64,000 nt of DNA from Fidelibacterota bacterium UBA7301 (GTDB lineage: Bacteria > Fidelibacterota > Marinisomatia > Marinisomatales > TCS55). Below are positions 42,929 to 52,818 of this stretch, piece after piece. Under the pieces are notes generated by a model, which ran no database searches, had not been told where the DNA came from, and was given only the letters and a program-made list of their open reading frames with translations. Made by a program: the position numbers and the translations under genes. The stretch lies in NCBI GenBank assembly GCA_002471845.1, contig DKQT01000032.1:62001-126000 (forward strand), read 5' to 3'. Numbering within the stretch: the first letter of the stretch is position 1; each line of letters starts with the position of its first letter.

Positions 42929-43837
42929 CTACAGTCCGAAATAAATGACAGTACGAACGGTAATCCCCCTTAATGCAGACTCGGGAGAATCATTGATCGG
43001 GATATGTCCATTGAGTTTCCACTTCCCGCTGCCGATCGTCCCTTTATTATAGCCAGCGCTGATGCGCAACCCCATGCGGTCAAGAAACTGCCATTTAACA
43101 GCTATGTAAGGCTGGAAATTAAAAAATGTGCCGCTTAGTTCTGTCATGGCCCCGCTCACATAAATCGGGCGCAATCCATTTTCACGGTAACTGTTGGCTG
43201 CTTCGGTATAGGTTCTTCCAAGGGTGTCCAATTCCACCATAACACTATCACCCATAACATAGCCAAACATGTTGTTACCGAAATCTCCCCATTTAGGCGT
43301 GCCAATGTGTTGATCAATTGACAGGGTGTAGCGGCCAACTCCCATCAGGGCGCCGGCCATTACTTCTAAGTCCCGATAAACAGGAAATACATATTCTACC
43401 GTCACAGCACCCATCAAAAAATTGAGCCGCGCTTTCACCGATAGATTATCCGAAAAAGAATACAGGGTATCACCCTTGGTTCCGGTCCCGAAATTTGGCT
43501 CTTTATATCCTGCAATACTGTCCCGGTCTGCATATAAATAAATGTCAAAAACATTGCTGACCTGTGTGGCGCCAAGCCCCGCGTACCCGCCCAAGCGCCA
43601 GGGGCCGGACATTTGGGCAAACCCCTCGCCGCCGTGGAAAACCAGCGGACGATATGACAAGTTATTTACATCCAGGCCCAATTCACTCAGTATGTGCGCC
43701 CCCGGTACCGTATCCAAAACCATATACATCGTACTAAAACCTATGCCGCCGCCATAGGTGGCTTCAGTTGGATAGATGTCTCCCTGCGAAGCCGCAAAGG
43801 AGCTTGCTAACAGGGTTATTAGGATAAATTTTTTCAT
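42929..43837 (-). CDS. Putative outer-membrane protein
   Basis: The ATG at 43837 gives a signal peptide MKKFILITLLASSFAASQG; a TTG at 43861 would only lengthen it. The 302-residue product alternates hydrophobic and aromatic strands (ATYGGGIGFSTMYMVLD, LGGYAGLGATQVSNVFDIYLYAD, AGALMGVGRYTLSIDQ) and ends with TVRTVIYFGL, fitting the aromatic-terminated last strand of a beta-barrel. No domain is recognised. It may be cotranscribed with the downstream S41 protease gene. Confidence 0.65.
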   Translation of the reverse strand: MKKFILITLLASSFAASQGDIYPTEATYGGGIGFSTMYMVLDTVPGAHILSELGLDVNNLSYRPLVFHGGEGFAQMSGPWRLGGYAGLGATQVSNVFDIYLYADRDSIAGYKEPNFGTGTKGDTLYSFSDNLSVKARLNFLMGAVTVEYVFPVYRDLEVMAGALMGVGRYTLSIDQHIGTPKWGDFGNNMFGYVMGDSVMVELDTLGRTYTEAANSYRENGLRPIYVSGAMTELSGTFFNFQPYIAVKWQFLDRMGLRISAGYNKGTIGSGKWKLNGHIPINDSPESALRGITVRTVIYFGL

Positions 43838-44056
43838 CAAGTTAAAATTGGGGCTGAACAATAAGCGTTCAATTTATTCAGTATGCCTTTAATATCGAAA
43901 GATAATTGTGCTTAATCATATTGAATATTGGTGGCCTTTCTCTTGTTATATTCGACGGTGAACACCTATATTTGAGTGAACCTGTAGGTAAGGGTATTCA
44001 TATTATCAAAGGCACGTTCCCAATTTTATCCATTTTAATCACTTGGAGGAAACCTA
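43838..44056. other. Divergent intergenic region
   Basis: About 220 bases between divergent genes. It carries the strong GGAGGA at 44045-44050 that drives the TTG start of the downstream surface protein gene. No hairpin, repeat or gene was recognised; promoters for both directions are expected here. Confidence 0.4.
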
Positions 44057-46279
44057 TTGTTATTTAGGTCTTCTGGCTGTTCGCTCATTTTTATATGCGG
44101 GTTTCTGACAGCCGGGAATCTTTATGTCCTTGGAACTTTCGATTTCAACCAGAACGGCAAAAGTGAAATTTTGAAATTGGGTGGATTGGTTGCCCAATTG
44201 GAATACGTGGAACTAGATACGAATGGAAATCACCATACGCTATGGCAGTATTCCCCTGAGGGTGACATAAAAATAATTGATGCAAAATTCAGCGATCTAA
44301 ACCAAGACGGTATTGAAGAATTAATTATAATTCAACGCTCTAATGACAAATTCGAGTGGCTAAAAATATTTGAGTGGAACGGCCAGGAATTTTCCTCGAA
44401 TGATAAATCCATAAAAAACAGTGCTTCCGGGAGTGATCGGGTTCGCCCTGCAAACCTAGCTGCCACATCTAACTTGTTTGCCGTTGCAATGGCTTCACCT
44501 TCTCGAAGAATCGATTTGTTTACACTTTTGTTAAAAGACGGGGTGCTCGAGAAATCGGAGACCCTAACCCAATCCAGCGCTATCGTTACCAATGGATATG
44601 GACCTGTATATGGGGGGCTTTTCTCCAGGAATGGAGAAACTTTTGCAGCTCTTATGAGCCCTGAAGGAAATATGCTCAAAACAAGCATTTTCTCTATATC
44701 AAACCCGGTTGAGGAAATTGCTTCCGATATTCTAGTCATGAACGGTGCCCGAATTGTCCTGGGCCCCGACATTCAGGCTTTTGATGAAAATAAGGATGGG
44801 CGCGAAGAACTGCTGGTGCCATTTGCTACCGGTGAGGTTTATGTTCTTGCTCTTTCTGACAGCGGCATTACGTTTAAAGAAAGTAAATTTAGTCGGGGCG
44901 GGTTGTTTGGCATGAAATCCACAGCTGGTGAGGTTGAAATTAATAATACAATTTTAGCCCGCGCAGAAAACGGTCTTTATGATTCTATTCTTGGAAATCC
45001 ACGATCAGCTATCAGCGATTCGTTGTTGCTATTGGTAAGCGACACCCTGATGCTAGGAGACTCGTTAAACCTGTTTTTACTACCCGATACAACGGCAACC
45101 TTCTACAGTTTCAGCTGGCGAACAACGCCCCCGCCGGGGATGTGGTTTAATCCCAACGCTTATCAAATAGAGTGGGTCCCCACCCGGGACCATCTCGGTA
45201 TTGTAGATGTTTCCTATGCGCTGAACATTCGTGAGCGAGAAGAACTGGTAAGCGGAGAAGATGAACTCGGGGACACACACCACATACACCCAGTACTGCG
45301 GGCCCACGACTCTTCAATGGTAATACTGGTGGGTGATACAATTAAACCCCCGGAACCTTTTGTGCTTATTCCTCCTCGTTTTCACCGCGTAAGCGTCAGC
45401 ACAAAAGACATTGTTGAAAATGACCGTTTTGTGTTCGAAGGAGAAACGCCTTTTAGTACCAGCAGTGTAAACATCAATGGTGTAATATCCATTGGTGTAT
45501 CAGCCGATCTTAGCACAATAAAACATGACAAAACTGCGGCTTTTAATTTCAAGTCCTCTGCCAATAAACCTGATTCTCTCGTGAGTCTTTCACTGGTTCA
45601 CGATCTGGATAGTAATATACTCTATGGGTCTATTTCTCCCGCGCTGGATACGATACCCCAATCCTTTGACCCCGAAGGGCTCAATACAAATCTTTATCTT
45701 TTCCCTGAATATTTCTTTGAGGGTTTTCCATCTAGCATGAGCTTGGATTCCATAGACAGCGGGATTACGCTTTTAACCTCTGATAATAAAATTTCCGGCA
45801 CAATCTCGTTTTCATCACCGCTTCATAATCGGGACCATGATATAACTATCTCTTATTTTGGCGGCCGCCCCTACGCCATTCGCGGTAATATTAATGTAAA
45901 AGAAAATGGTTCTCATAAAACAATTACAGAAATTGATTTTGAATCTTCTTTCTCTCCCATTCTTATGGATGCCTGGCTCACGCCGGTACACCGTGACACC
46001 TTTGTTTTTCACATAGATTCAATTCCTGATACTTTAAAATCGAAGGTGGAATTCCGTTCTTTTTATTCACCCGCCGCTGTGCTGGAAGATGAAACACCGC
46101 CGGGAAGTAGTGTCCCCGCAACGAACGAATCTTTACCTGCAGATACGACAGCAATAATTCACAACGATACAACTAGTGTACGCCCTAATACATTATCCAT
46201 AACGCCGAAAACGCCACCAGCGGTTGTGCTGGATTCAATCAAGGCACCTAAACCTAGTGCACCTGTGGATAGTACATGA
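44057..46279 (+). CDS. Large exported FG-GAP-like / Ig-like protein
   Basis: The start is a TTG six bases after GGAGGA, giving a signal peptide (SLIFICGFLTAGNLYVLG). The 740-residue protein has Asp-rich FG-GAP/VCBS-like repeats in the first 300 residues (TFDFNQNGKSEILKL, DLNQDGIEELIII, DENKDGREELLV), typical calcium-binding propeller blades. A He_PIG-like Ig module follows (PPPGMWFNPNAYQIEWVPTRD), then beta-rich sequence and a Pro/Thr-rich tail. It overlaps the following paralogous gene by four bases. Cell-surface adhesion or polymer binding is plausible but unproven. Confidence 0.75.
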   Translation: MLFRSSGCSLIFICGFLTAGNLYVLGTFDFNQNGKSEILKLGGLVAQLEYVELDTNGNHHTLWQYSPEGDIKIIDAKFSDLNQDGIEELIIIQRSNDKFEWLKIFEWNGQEFSSNDKSIKNSASGSDRVRPANLAATSNLFAVAMASPSRRIDLFTLLLKDGVLEKSETLTQSSAIVTNGYGPVYGGLFSRNGETFAALMSPEGNMLKTSIFSISNPVEEIASDILVMNGARIVLGPDIQAFDENKDGREELLVPFATGEVYVLALSDSGITFKESKFSRGGLFGMKSTAGEVEINNTILARAENGLYDSILGNPRSAISDSLLLLVSDTLMLGDSLNLFLLPDTTATFYSFSWRTTPPPGMWFNPNAYQIEWVPTRDHLGIVDVSYALNIREREELVSGEDELGDTHHIHPVLRAHDSSMVILVGDTIKPPEPFVLIPPRFHRVSVSTKDIVENDRFVFEGETPFSTSSVNINGVISIGVSADLSTIKHDKTAAFNFKSSANKPDSLVSLSLVHDLDSNILYGSISPALDTIPQSFDPEGLNTNLYLFPEYFFEGFPSSMSLDSIDSGITLLTSDNKISGTISFSSPLHNRDHDITISYFGGRPYAIRGNINVKENGSHKTITEIDFESSFSPILMDAWLTPVHRDTFVFHIDSIPDTLKSKVEFRSFYSPAAVLEDETPPGSSVPATNESLPADTTAIIHNDTTSVRPNTLSITPKTPPAVVLDSIKAPKPSAPVDST

Positions 46280-49200
46280 AACAGTCTAAATTTATATCCG
46301 TTGCTTTCCTTGCGGCTGGAATTCTCTTTGCCCAGGGCTTAAAGATTACCCATATGGAAGGTACATATGACCTGGATGGTGACGGTCTCCAGGAATTTGC
46401 ATCGGTTGAAAGCGGGTATTCAAAAAATAAAAAATTATCAGTGATCCGTTACTACGAGCTAGACGAAGATGGGTATCAAAAAATGGATTGGGAGCTTGAG
46501 GCGCCCGACGGCCTTTTGGGTAATTTTGTTGATGTTGAGCTGGGTGACTTAGATGGGGACGGGACCCCAGAACTTATTACTGTTTCCAATTTAACAGAAC
46601 CCAACCAAGACGAACTCTTGCAACCTGTGGCCTTTTATTATTACTGGGATGGTGAAAATTTTAGTGAAGATGCTGGCAGTGTTCTTAGCCTTTCTGGGGG
46701 TAGAAATTTTGTGAGGGGACATAATTTTGCTCTTATAGACTATGACGGCGATATGGACCAGGAACTGGCTGTTTCCCTAGGAAGTCCGCTGCGAGAAATT
46801 GTAATCCTCGATTTAAATCGTGACGGCGATTGGGCAGTAGTACAAACCCTTAAACCCAACGGAATGCGTTCCGGCATTGGCGCCATCTATGTTTCAGCGG
46901 TGGATTGGAACCAAGATGGATATGATGAAATCATTGTTATCTCACCTGAGGGCGATATTCTTCGAACACAGCCATTTTACAATGTTGGTGCGGAGCTAGT
47001 TGTGGGTGACGGTCACGAGACGCTGATTCCCGGATTAGACGGTTTGATACCTTCAGCCATTTCTGTTAATGATTGGGATAACGACAATACAATGGATGTG
47101 ATGGTACCTTTTTACAATGGTGATATTATTGCCCTCACCCTTTCAGAAGATTATCTGTTGATTGAAAAACTGCCCCTTGACGTGGGGCCCCTTTCCGGCA
47201 TGCATATGACAGATTTTAACCAGGATTCCTTTGATGACTTACTCTTGGTGTCGGGCGATATGAATATCCTTACACTAGCACACGGCAGCGTTGATGGAAT
47301 CTTAGAACCCGCTGAATATTTTTCATTAGAAAAAGAAGACGCGCGGGGGGTTCAGGTTTTTTCGGCATTACCAATTATTATCAACGGTATTTACACCGGA
47401 TCTGTTATCGCCGCCGGGTGGAACGGATATGAATCTACTCTTTTCTTAACCGAGTTGGGTCACGGCCCCGAACCAGAGCGGCCGGACATTGCCGTTACGG
47501 TACCCCAAAAAGAGGATGTGCTCGATGTTTTTCCGCAGATACTAAAAGATGAAATAACGCTTCCTCAAATTCCAAAACCTCTGAAAACAATGGGCCAGCC
47601 GCTACCAAAAGGAATCTTGCCCAAGCATATATTAACCGTTAATCAATCCTTCGCATATACCCTGCCGGAAGAGGAAAAGAAAGAATTCTACAGCTTCCGG
47701 TGGCTCCAGCAGCCGCCCGGGGGAATGTTTTTTCATTATGATTCACGTTCCATCCGCTGGGTTCCGGACGAAACACAGCTTGGCGCCTATAAGCTGGCTT
47801 ACCATGTTGAGCGCAAACTTGGTGAATCGGTAACACCCATGACAACAAAAGAAGATTCGCTCCTTACATATAAGGTGGTGCCAGACTTAGAGGGGGACGA
47901 CGAGCGTCTATGGATCTATGTTAATGATCCCCCAATCATTGCCTCTGAACCTTTGGGAACAGAATTTGTTGCTGGGGACACCTTTATCTATAAACCTACT
48001 GTCTTGGATCGAAACCCAGATGCCGCTTTGAGTTTTCGGTTGGAAACTTCCCCGGAAGGAATGGTAATTGGCCGCGACGGTATAATTGTGTGGCAAACCG
48101 ATTCCACCCACATTAATGTTTACGATGTTAGGGTGGTTATCGATGACGGCTTTGACCGTGTGGCACAAGATTTTTCGTTATTTGCCCGAGCGGGCGTTAA
48201 GATTTTATCCGTGGCGCCAAAGGATGCTTCTGTTGATAAACCATATCAATACAAAGTGGATATCTGGCGCCCCGATTTGGAACACATTCTCACTTACAGC
48301 CTTACCGAAAACCCGGAAGGTATGTCCATAGATGAGACTGGGGTTGTAACGTGGACGCCCAGCATGACACAAATTGATACCCAGCGGTTTACAGTAATGG
48401 TTAACCACGGCGTAGCGGTGGATTCGCAAATGGTTTCACTTTATGTAAACCACCCCCCGGTTATTGATTCCGCCCCTATGCACATGAATGTTATCAACCT
48501 TGGTGAAGAATACCGCTTCCAACTGGGGATATCAGACCCCAATGTTAAAGATGATTTAATTTTCACTGCCCATGAAATGCCCGAAGGTATGCGCATGGAT
48601 CCCTATAGCGGCATGATTGTCTGGGAACCTACGCGGGGTAATATTGATTTCTCCCACCTAATGATTGAAGTTAGCGACGGTCACTCAGCTCATTTAATTG
48701 AGGCCGAATACTTTGTGAATGCTCCGATTAATATTGTTTCCATCCCTCCTATGCGGGGCGCGGTCGGTGAAACATACCAATACCAAGTTATGACTTCTGA
48801 TATGAACCGCGGTACACTGCTTCCCTATAATGAGGTGGTCCCGCTGGAAACCACAGAAAACTACCGCATTTACTCTATTCAAATCAGTGATGATATTTAT
48901 ACTGAAAACATTGACCGATATCTCATGGATTGGCAAAACACCGAATCGGTTTACTTAACCGAGACCGAGGATGCTGACACCCTTGCCTTAGAGGTTTCCC
49001 GCCTAAACTTAAAAAAATACGTCCATTCAATATTTTGGGAAAATGACAGATTAAATATAATTGTTGAATCCGTTGATGATAGAACGGTGGCAATTAAAGA
49101 TATCCTTTGGGAGTTTTTCCAGGGAAACAGGGGCCGTCCTCCTAAGGTTCTGGCGCGAAAACTAAGTACCGTAAAATACACGCTTTTGGAATTTCCAGAC

Positions 49201-49956
49201 GGAATGGAAATTGATGAATATACGGGGACTATTTCTTGGACACCTACGCAGGACCAAGTGGACAAACAAGGTGTTTCATACCTTGTATCAGACGGATATA
49301 CAAAAGACGAACAGTCTTTCGAGGTATATGTGAACCATCAGCCGACAATTGTTTCCAATCCTCCTGTCTCTGCCATGGTTGGGGAAGTATTCAAATACCA
49401 GCTACAGGTTGAGGATAAAAATGAGGATGCCGACTTGTTGTTTGCCCTAATCAAAGCACCCCAGGGGATGCAAATGAGCAAAACCGGTAAAGTGGTTTGG
49501 ATCCCGAAATCGGGGCAAATTAATGAGAACCAATTTGCTGTCCAAGTTTCAGACGGTTACCAAAATGACAGCCAAGAGGGGAAAATCTTCGTCAACATTA
49601 ATCCAAACATTATATCTACGCCGCGGCCCGTAGCCCTTACCGGACATCAATACCAATATCGGGTCGTGGCGGAAGATTTGAACAAAGATGGCGTGGCCTA
49701 TAAAGCAGTTAAGCTACCAAAATATTCTACTTTTAACAGGAAAACAGGCATTCTAACTTGGAAGCCCCGACCCAACCAGCGGGGCCCGAATGACATCATA
49801 TTAATTGCGATGGACGAGCGCGGGGCTGTGACGTCACATGAATTTCAAATCCATGTTTTTGAAGATCCCAGTGCAAGACAAATGATCAATACCGGTTGGC
49901 CTTTACTTTTATCCTTCGTTGGTGTAATGTTTGCCTGGGGTATGGCACAAATATAA
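46276..49956 (+). CDS. Giant surface protein: FG-GAP propeller plus seven Ig-like modules
   Basis: A 1226-residue exported protein with a signal peptide (VAFLAAGILFAQG). Six FG-GAP/VCBS-like repeats fill residues of about 25-340 (DLDGDGLQEFASVES, DLDGDGTPELITVS, DYDGDMDQELAV, DWNQDGYDEIIVI). From about 450 to 1195 run seven He_PIG-like Ig modules, each with a P-x-GM then a WxP or WEP block (PEGMSIDETGVVTWTPS, PEGMRMDPYSGMIVWEP). The fifth has an insertion of about 100 residues. A C-terminal hydrophobic helix (WPLLLSFVGVMFAWGMA) could anchor it. It shares layout and ATGA coupling with the preceding gene, so the pair probably works together at the surface. Confidence 0.8.
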   Translation: MKQSKFISVAFLAAGILFAQGLKITHMEGTYDLDGDGLQEFASVESGYSKNKKLSVIRYYELDEDGYQKMDWELEAPDGLLGNFVDVELGDLDGDGTPELITVSNLTEPNQDELLQPVAFYYYWDGENFSEDAGSVLSLSGGRNFVRGHNFALIDYDGDMDQELAVSLGSPLREIVILDLNRDGDWAVVQTLKPNGMRSGIGAIYVSAVDWNQDGYDEIIVISPEGDILRTQPFYNVGAELVVGDGHETLIPGLDGLIPSAISVNDWDNDNTMDVMVPFYNGDIIALTLSEDYLLIEKLPLDVGPLSGMHMTDFNQDSFDDLLLVSGDMNILTLAHGSVDGILEPAEYFSLEKEDARGVQVFSALPIIINGIYTGSVIAAGWNGYESTLFLTELGHGPEPERPDIAVTVPQKEDVLDVFPQILKDEITLPQIPKPLKTMGQPLPKGILPKHILTVNQSFAYTLPEEEKKEFYSFRWLQQPPGGMFFHYDSRSIRWVPDETQLGAYKLAYHVERKLGESVTPMTTKEDSLLTYKVVPDLEGDDERLWIYVNDPPIIASEPLGTEFVAGDTFIYKPTVLDRNPDAALSFRLETSPEGMVIGRDGIIVWQTDSTHINVYDVRVVIDDGFDRVAQDFSLFARAGVKILSVAPKDASVDKPYQYKVDIWRPDLEHILTYSLTENPEGMSIDETGVVTWTPSMTQIDTQRFTVMVNHGVAVDSQMVSLYVNHPPVIDSAPMHMNVINLGEEYRFQLGISDPNVKDDLIFTAHEMPEGMRMDPYSGMIVWEPTRGNIDFSHLMIEVSDGHSAHLIEAEYFVNAPINIVSIPPMRGAVGETYQYQVMTSDMNRGTLLPYNEVVPLETTENYRIYSIQISDDIYTENIDRYLMDWQNTESVYLTETEDADTLALEVSRLNLKKYVHSIFWENDRLNIIVESVDDRTVAIKDILWEFFQGNRGRPPKVLARKLSTVKYTLLEFPDGMEIDEYTGTISWTPTQDQVDKQGVSYLVSDGYTKDEQSFEVYVNHQPTIVSNPPVSAMVGEVFKYQLQVEDKNEDADLLFALIKAPQGMQMSKTGKVVWIPKSGQINENQFAVQVSDGYQNDSQEGKIFVNINPNIISTPRPVALTGHQYQYRVVAEDLNKDGVAYKAVKLPKYSTFNRKTGILTWKPRPNQRGPNDIILIAMDERGAVTSHEFQIHVFEDPSARQMINTGWPLLLSFVGVMFAWGMAQI

Positions 49957-49964
49957 AAATGAAA

Positions 49965-51005
49965 CTATTTAGAAATAATATCCAGTAGCCTCTCTTCAAA
50001 TTTTTGGCTGAGTTTGAACTCTGCCCCAACACTACATAAATTAAAATCATTCAGTCCCAGCTGTTTAAGCTTTACCATATCTTTTTCTGTTGTTATGGCA
50101 AGCTTTGCTTGTGATTTTAAAAACCTTTTTTTAGCCTCTATAATATCCGCTTTTGTATAATCGTGATGATCAATAAAAGCCATTTCATCCACCACTTTCA
50201 ATCCCAGTTTCCTCAGTGATCTGATAAATCCCTCGTGATCCCCTACCCCCGACAGAGCAAATACCTCTGTTCCTTTAGGCGCTGTTTTTATCTGACCATC
50301 GCATGAAACTGGTTTTCCATTCACTAATACACTTTTAAACTGGGGTAATTTGGACGACCTCGCTAAAGACTTCAAAAACGGGGCCGGTTTTCTCAGGTTT
50401 GACTTTGTCAAGATTAACACGTGGGCACGTTTCAGATGAATCCACGGTTCGCGCAAAAATCCGTAGGGCAGCAATTTATGTACTCTACGGGAATCCTGGC
50501 TGTTTATAAGTACAATATCAATATCCCGCTCAATAGCCCTGTGCTGAAAAGCATCATCCATTATAATTACATCGGGCTTAAAGCGGTCTACCAAAAACAA
50601 GCCGCCCCGGTGCCGGTTTTCATCAACTACAATAGGTATGCCTTGGAGTTTTTTAGCCATTAGTGTTGGTTCGTCTCCGAAGTTTCTCCAATCTTTTACC
50701 GACGTCTTGCCGTCGGTTACCAGTTGTGTTCCAGCTGTTTTTCGTCCATATCCTCGGCTCAAAACCGCCACCTTGGTTCCGCTTCTGAAAAGAAGATTTG
50801 CCAAATATATCACAGCTGGTGTTTTTCCCGTGCCGCCGGTTGTTATATTTCCAATGCTAATAACTTTTGTCGGTAATTTTCTGGACACAAAAAAACCCAC
50901 ATTATAAAACAGGTTTCGCCAAAACAAGATACCCCAATAGAGCATTGCCAGCGGAAAAAGAACATATCTTAGTCTTGGGTCAATCGGCTGTTTCCATTCC
51001 GACAC
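49965..51005 (-). CDS. lpxK: Tetraacyldisaccharide 4'-kinase
   Basis: A GTG at 51005 with AGAGG upstream is preferred; a TTG at 51026 is the alternative. The roughly 346-residue protein carries the P-loop region SIGNITTGGTGKTPAVIYLA, LSRGYGRKTAGTQLV, DEPTLMAKKLQGIPIVVDENRHRGG and DDAFQHRAIERDIDIVLI, all hallmarks of LpxK, plus the C-terminal AFIDHHDYTKADI and AITTEKDMVKL. It phosphorylates the 4' position of the lipid A disaccharide on the inner membrane. It overlaps the LPLAT gene, inside a lipid A cluster with lpxB. Confidence 0.93.
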   Translation of the reverse strand: MSEWKQPIDPRLRYVLFPLAMLYWGILFWRNLFYNVGFFVSRKLPTKVISIGNITTGGTGKTPAVIYLANLLFRSGTKVAVLSRGYGRKTAGTQLVTDGKTSVKDWRNFGDEPTLMAKKLQGIPIVVDENRHRGGLFLVDRFKPDVIIMDDAFQHRAIERDIDIVLINSQDSRRVHKLLPYGFLREPWIHLKRAHVLILTKSNLRKPAPFLKSLARSSKLPQFKSVLVNGKPVSCDGQIKTAPKGTEVFALSGVGDHEGFIRSLRKLGLKVVDEMAFIDHHDYTKADIIEAKKRFLKSQAKLAITTEKDMVKLKQLGLNDFNLCSVGAEFKLSQKFEERLLDIISK

Positions 51006-51666
51006 GAATTCTTGCCTCTTTTTCAAGCTTGTTTAACGCTTCCGTTAACCTCCGGGTGCAATCATCAAACCCATCGGTCGTTTTGAATTCCATTGGTTTG
51101 CCAAAAATCTGCACTATTTTCCCAAACGGTTTCGCCAGATAAAAGGTGTCCCAGTTATAGAAGGACCATCGTTTTGTAGATTGGCCCGCAGCGGGAATTA
51201 CAACAGCGCCTGTTTTTTGCGCTGCTTTAATTACGCCCGCTTTTGGAATCTTAGCCGGTCCTTTGGGGCCATCGGGGGTAATGGCAAAAACATTCTCCGG
51301 CTCTCTCAAAATTTCTAGCATATTATCATAAGCTTTCCGCCCCCCGTCTGTTGATGAGCCCCGTATTACATTCCATCCTAATTTATTTCCTATACGTGAT
51401 ATAATTTCAGCATCCGGATAATGATTACCCGCCATACCATAAAACTGCTTTTTTGACAAGCCCATAAAAACGGTTAACAGGGTGCTGTGCCAGGAAGCAA
51501 TAATCACAGACCGCCCGCTTGAAATTGCATCTTTATAGTAATGATTTCCTTCGGTTTCCCATCTGTTTGTATTATAAAGAAACCGAAGCAGCGGCGGCCC
51601 TGCTGTTTCTCCAAACCAAACCAGAAGTTTGTTCTTTAACCTTTTCTCGTTTTCAGGGTTCGCCAT
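50980..51666 (-). CDS. LPLAT-family acyltransferase (DUF374) in the lipid A cluster
   Basis: A 228-residue protein of the DUF374 branch of lysophospholipid acyltransferases. It has ASWHSTLLTVF with the catalytic His, VIRGSSTDGGRKAYDNML, FAITPDGPKGPAKIPKAG and GAVVIPAAGQSTKRW. Sitting between lpxB and lpxK, with overlapping ends, it may add a secondary acyl chain to lipid A in place of LpxL/LpxM, but this is positional inference. It lacks a clear N-terminal membrane helix. Confidence 0.82.
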   Translation of the reverse strand: MANPENEKRLKNKLLVWFGETAGPPLLRFLYNTNRWETEGNHYYKDAISSGRSVIIASWHSTLLTVFMGLSKKQFYGMAGNHYPDAEIISRIGNKLGWNVIRGSSTDGGRKAYDNMLEILREPENVFAITPDGPKGPAKIPKAGVIKAAQKTGAVVIPAAGQSTKRWSFYNWDTFYLAKPFGKIVQIFGKPMEFKTTDGFDDCTRRLTEALNKLEKEARIRVGMETAD

Positions 51667-52777
51667 TAATTGTTCTCTTCAATATTAATTCTGCCGCCCG
51701 ATCATATACCCCAGGAAGGCCCAGCGACCGCCTAACTTCATCAAACCCCTTCAACATTTTCTGCCTTTCGCTGGACTGTTTAAATAGTGGCATTAGGGCG
51801 CTTGAGAGATTGTTCGATGTTACATCCTTTTGCAAAAATTCCGGGACAATCTCACGCCCCGCAATAAGGTTAACCATTGCCGCATAGGGAGATTTATTGA
51901 GTTTTTTCGCAATTATACCAGATACAGCAGAAAGCTTATAACACACAACTTCCGGTGTGCCTAATACGGCGCATTCCAAGGTGGCCGTTCCAGAGGCAGT
52001 AAGGGCAGCCGTGCCACAAGCTATGGCTGCTTGTACATCTTCTTCTTCAATCAACAACCCCTTGATCTTGTTTCGAACGCGGATACCCCCTGCTTTTCCA
52101 AGCATGACTTTTAATTCGGGTATATTCTTTCGCATAATTTGAACTGTTTCACAATAATCCGGCCAATGCCTGTCAATTTCCTGTTGCCTGCTGCCCGGCA
52201 ACAGTATCAGGATTTTATCTTCTTTACTCAAATTGTGTTTCAATAAAAATTGCCCTTTTTCTGCTTCTGGCTTGTCAATTTCTGAGAACGGGTGACCCAC
52301 ATAATTTATATGTACGCCCCTGTTATTAAACCAATCTTGCTCAAAAGGAAAAATGCTTAATGACTGATCTATGTATTCTTTAAATGGTTTTATTCTGTTT
52401 TCTTTCCAAGCCCACAATTGGGGTAAAATAAAATAGGTTATTGGAATATTCAACCTATGACAATTTTTCGCCAGCCTTAAATTAAAACCGGGGTAATCAA
52501 TCAAAATAATCCTACTTGGATTTAGTTCCTTTAATTTACCCAGGGATTCGCCCATAACATTCAGCATAAGCGGGAGGTGTTTAACCACTTCTGAAAAACC
52601 CACGACCCCCAGTTGATCCGTGTGATACATTATATCTAGACCCGCATTAACCATCCTGTCGCCACCATGTCCAACAAAATAACAGTCTGGATCCCGGTTT
52701 TTGATGGCCGACATGAGTTTTGCGCCGTGTAAATCCCCCGACACTTCTCCAGCCACAATGAAATATGTTTTTTTCAA
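51653..52777 (-). CDS. lpxB: Lipid-A-disaccharide synthase
   Basis: A 374-residue GT19 glycosyltransferase opening TYFIVAGEVSGDLHGAKLM, followed by the PSRIILIDYPGFNLRLAK and ILPQLWAWKENRIK blocks and LLPGSRQQEID. The late ASGTATLECAVLGTPEVVCYK and VNLIAGREIVPEFLQ complete it. It condenses UDP-diacylglucosamine with lipid X to form the tetraacyl disaccharide, the substrate of LpxK. The start is a TTG with GAGG six bases upstream. It overlaps the downstream LPLAT gene by 14 bases. Confidence 0.95.
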   Translation of the reverse strand: MKKTYFIVAGEVSGDLHGAKLMSAIKNRDPDCYFVGHGGDRMVNAGLDIMYHTDQLGVVGFSEVVKHLPLMLNVMGESLGKLKELNPSRIILIDYPGFNLRLAKNCHRLNIPITYFILPQLWAWKENRIKPFKEYIDQSLSIFPFEQDWFNNRGVHINYVGHPFSEIDKPEAEKGQFLLKHNLSKEDKILILLPGSRQQEIDRHWPDYCETVQIMRKNIPELKVMLGKAGGIRVRNKIKGLLIEEEDVQAAIACGTAALTASGTATLECAVLGTPEVVCYKLSAVSGIIAKKLNKSPYAAMVNLIAGREIVPEFLQKDVTSNNLSSALMPLFKQSSERQKMLKGFDEVRRSLGLPGVYDRAAELILKRTINGEP

Positions 52778-52818
52778 ATGTTCCTCGCCCGGCGAACCCG
52801 CTTAAAAGAACCAGCTTT

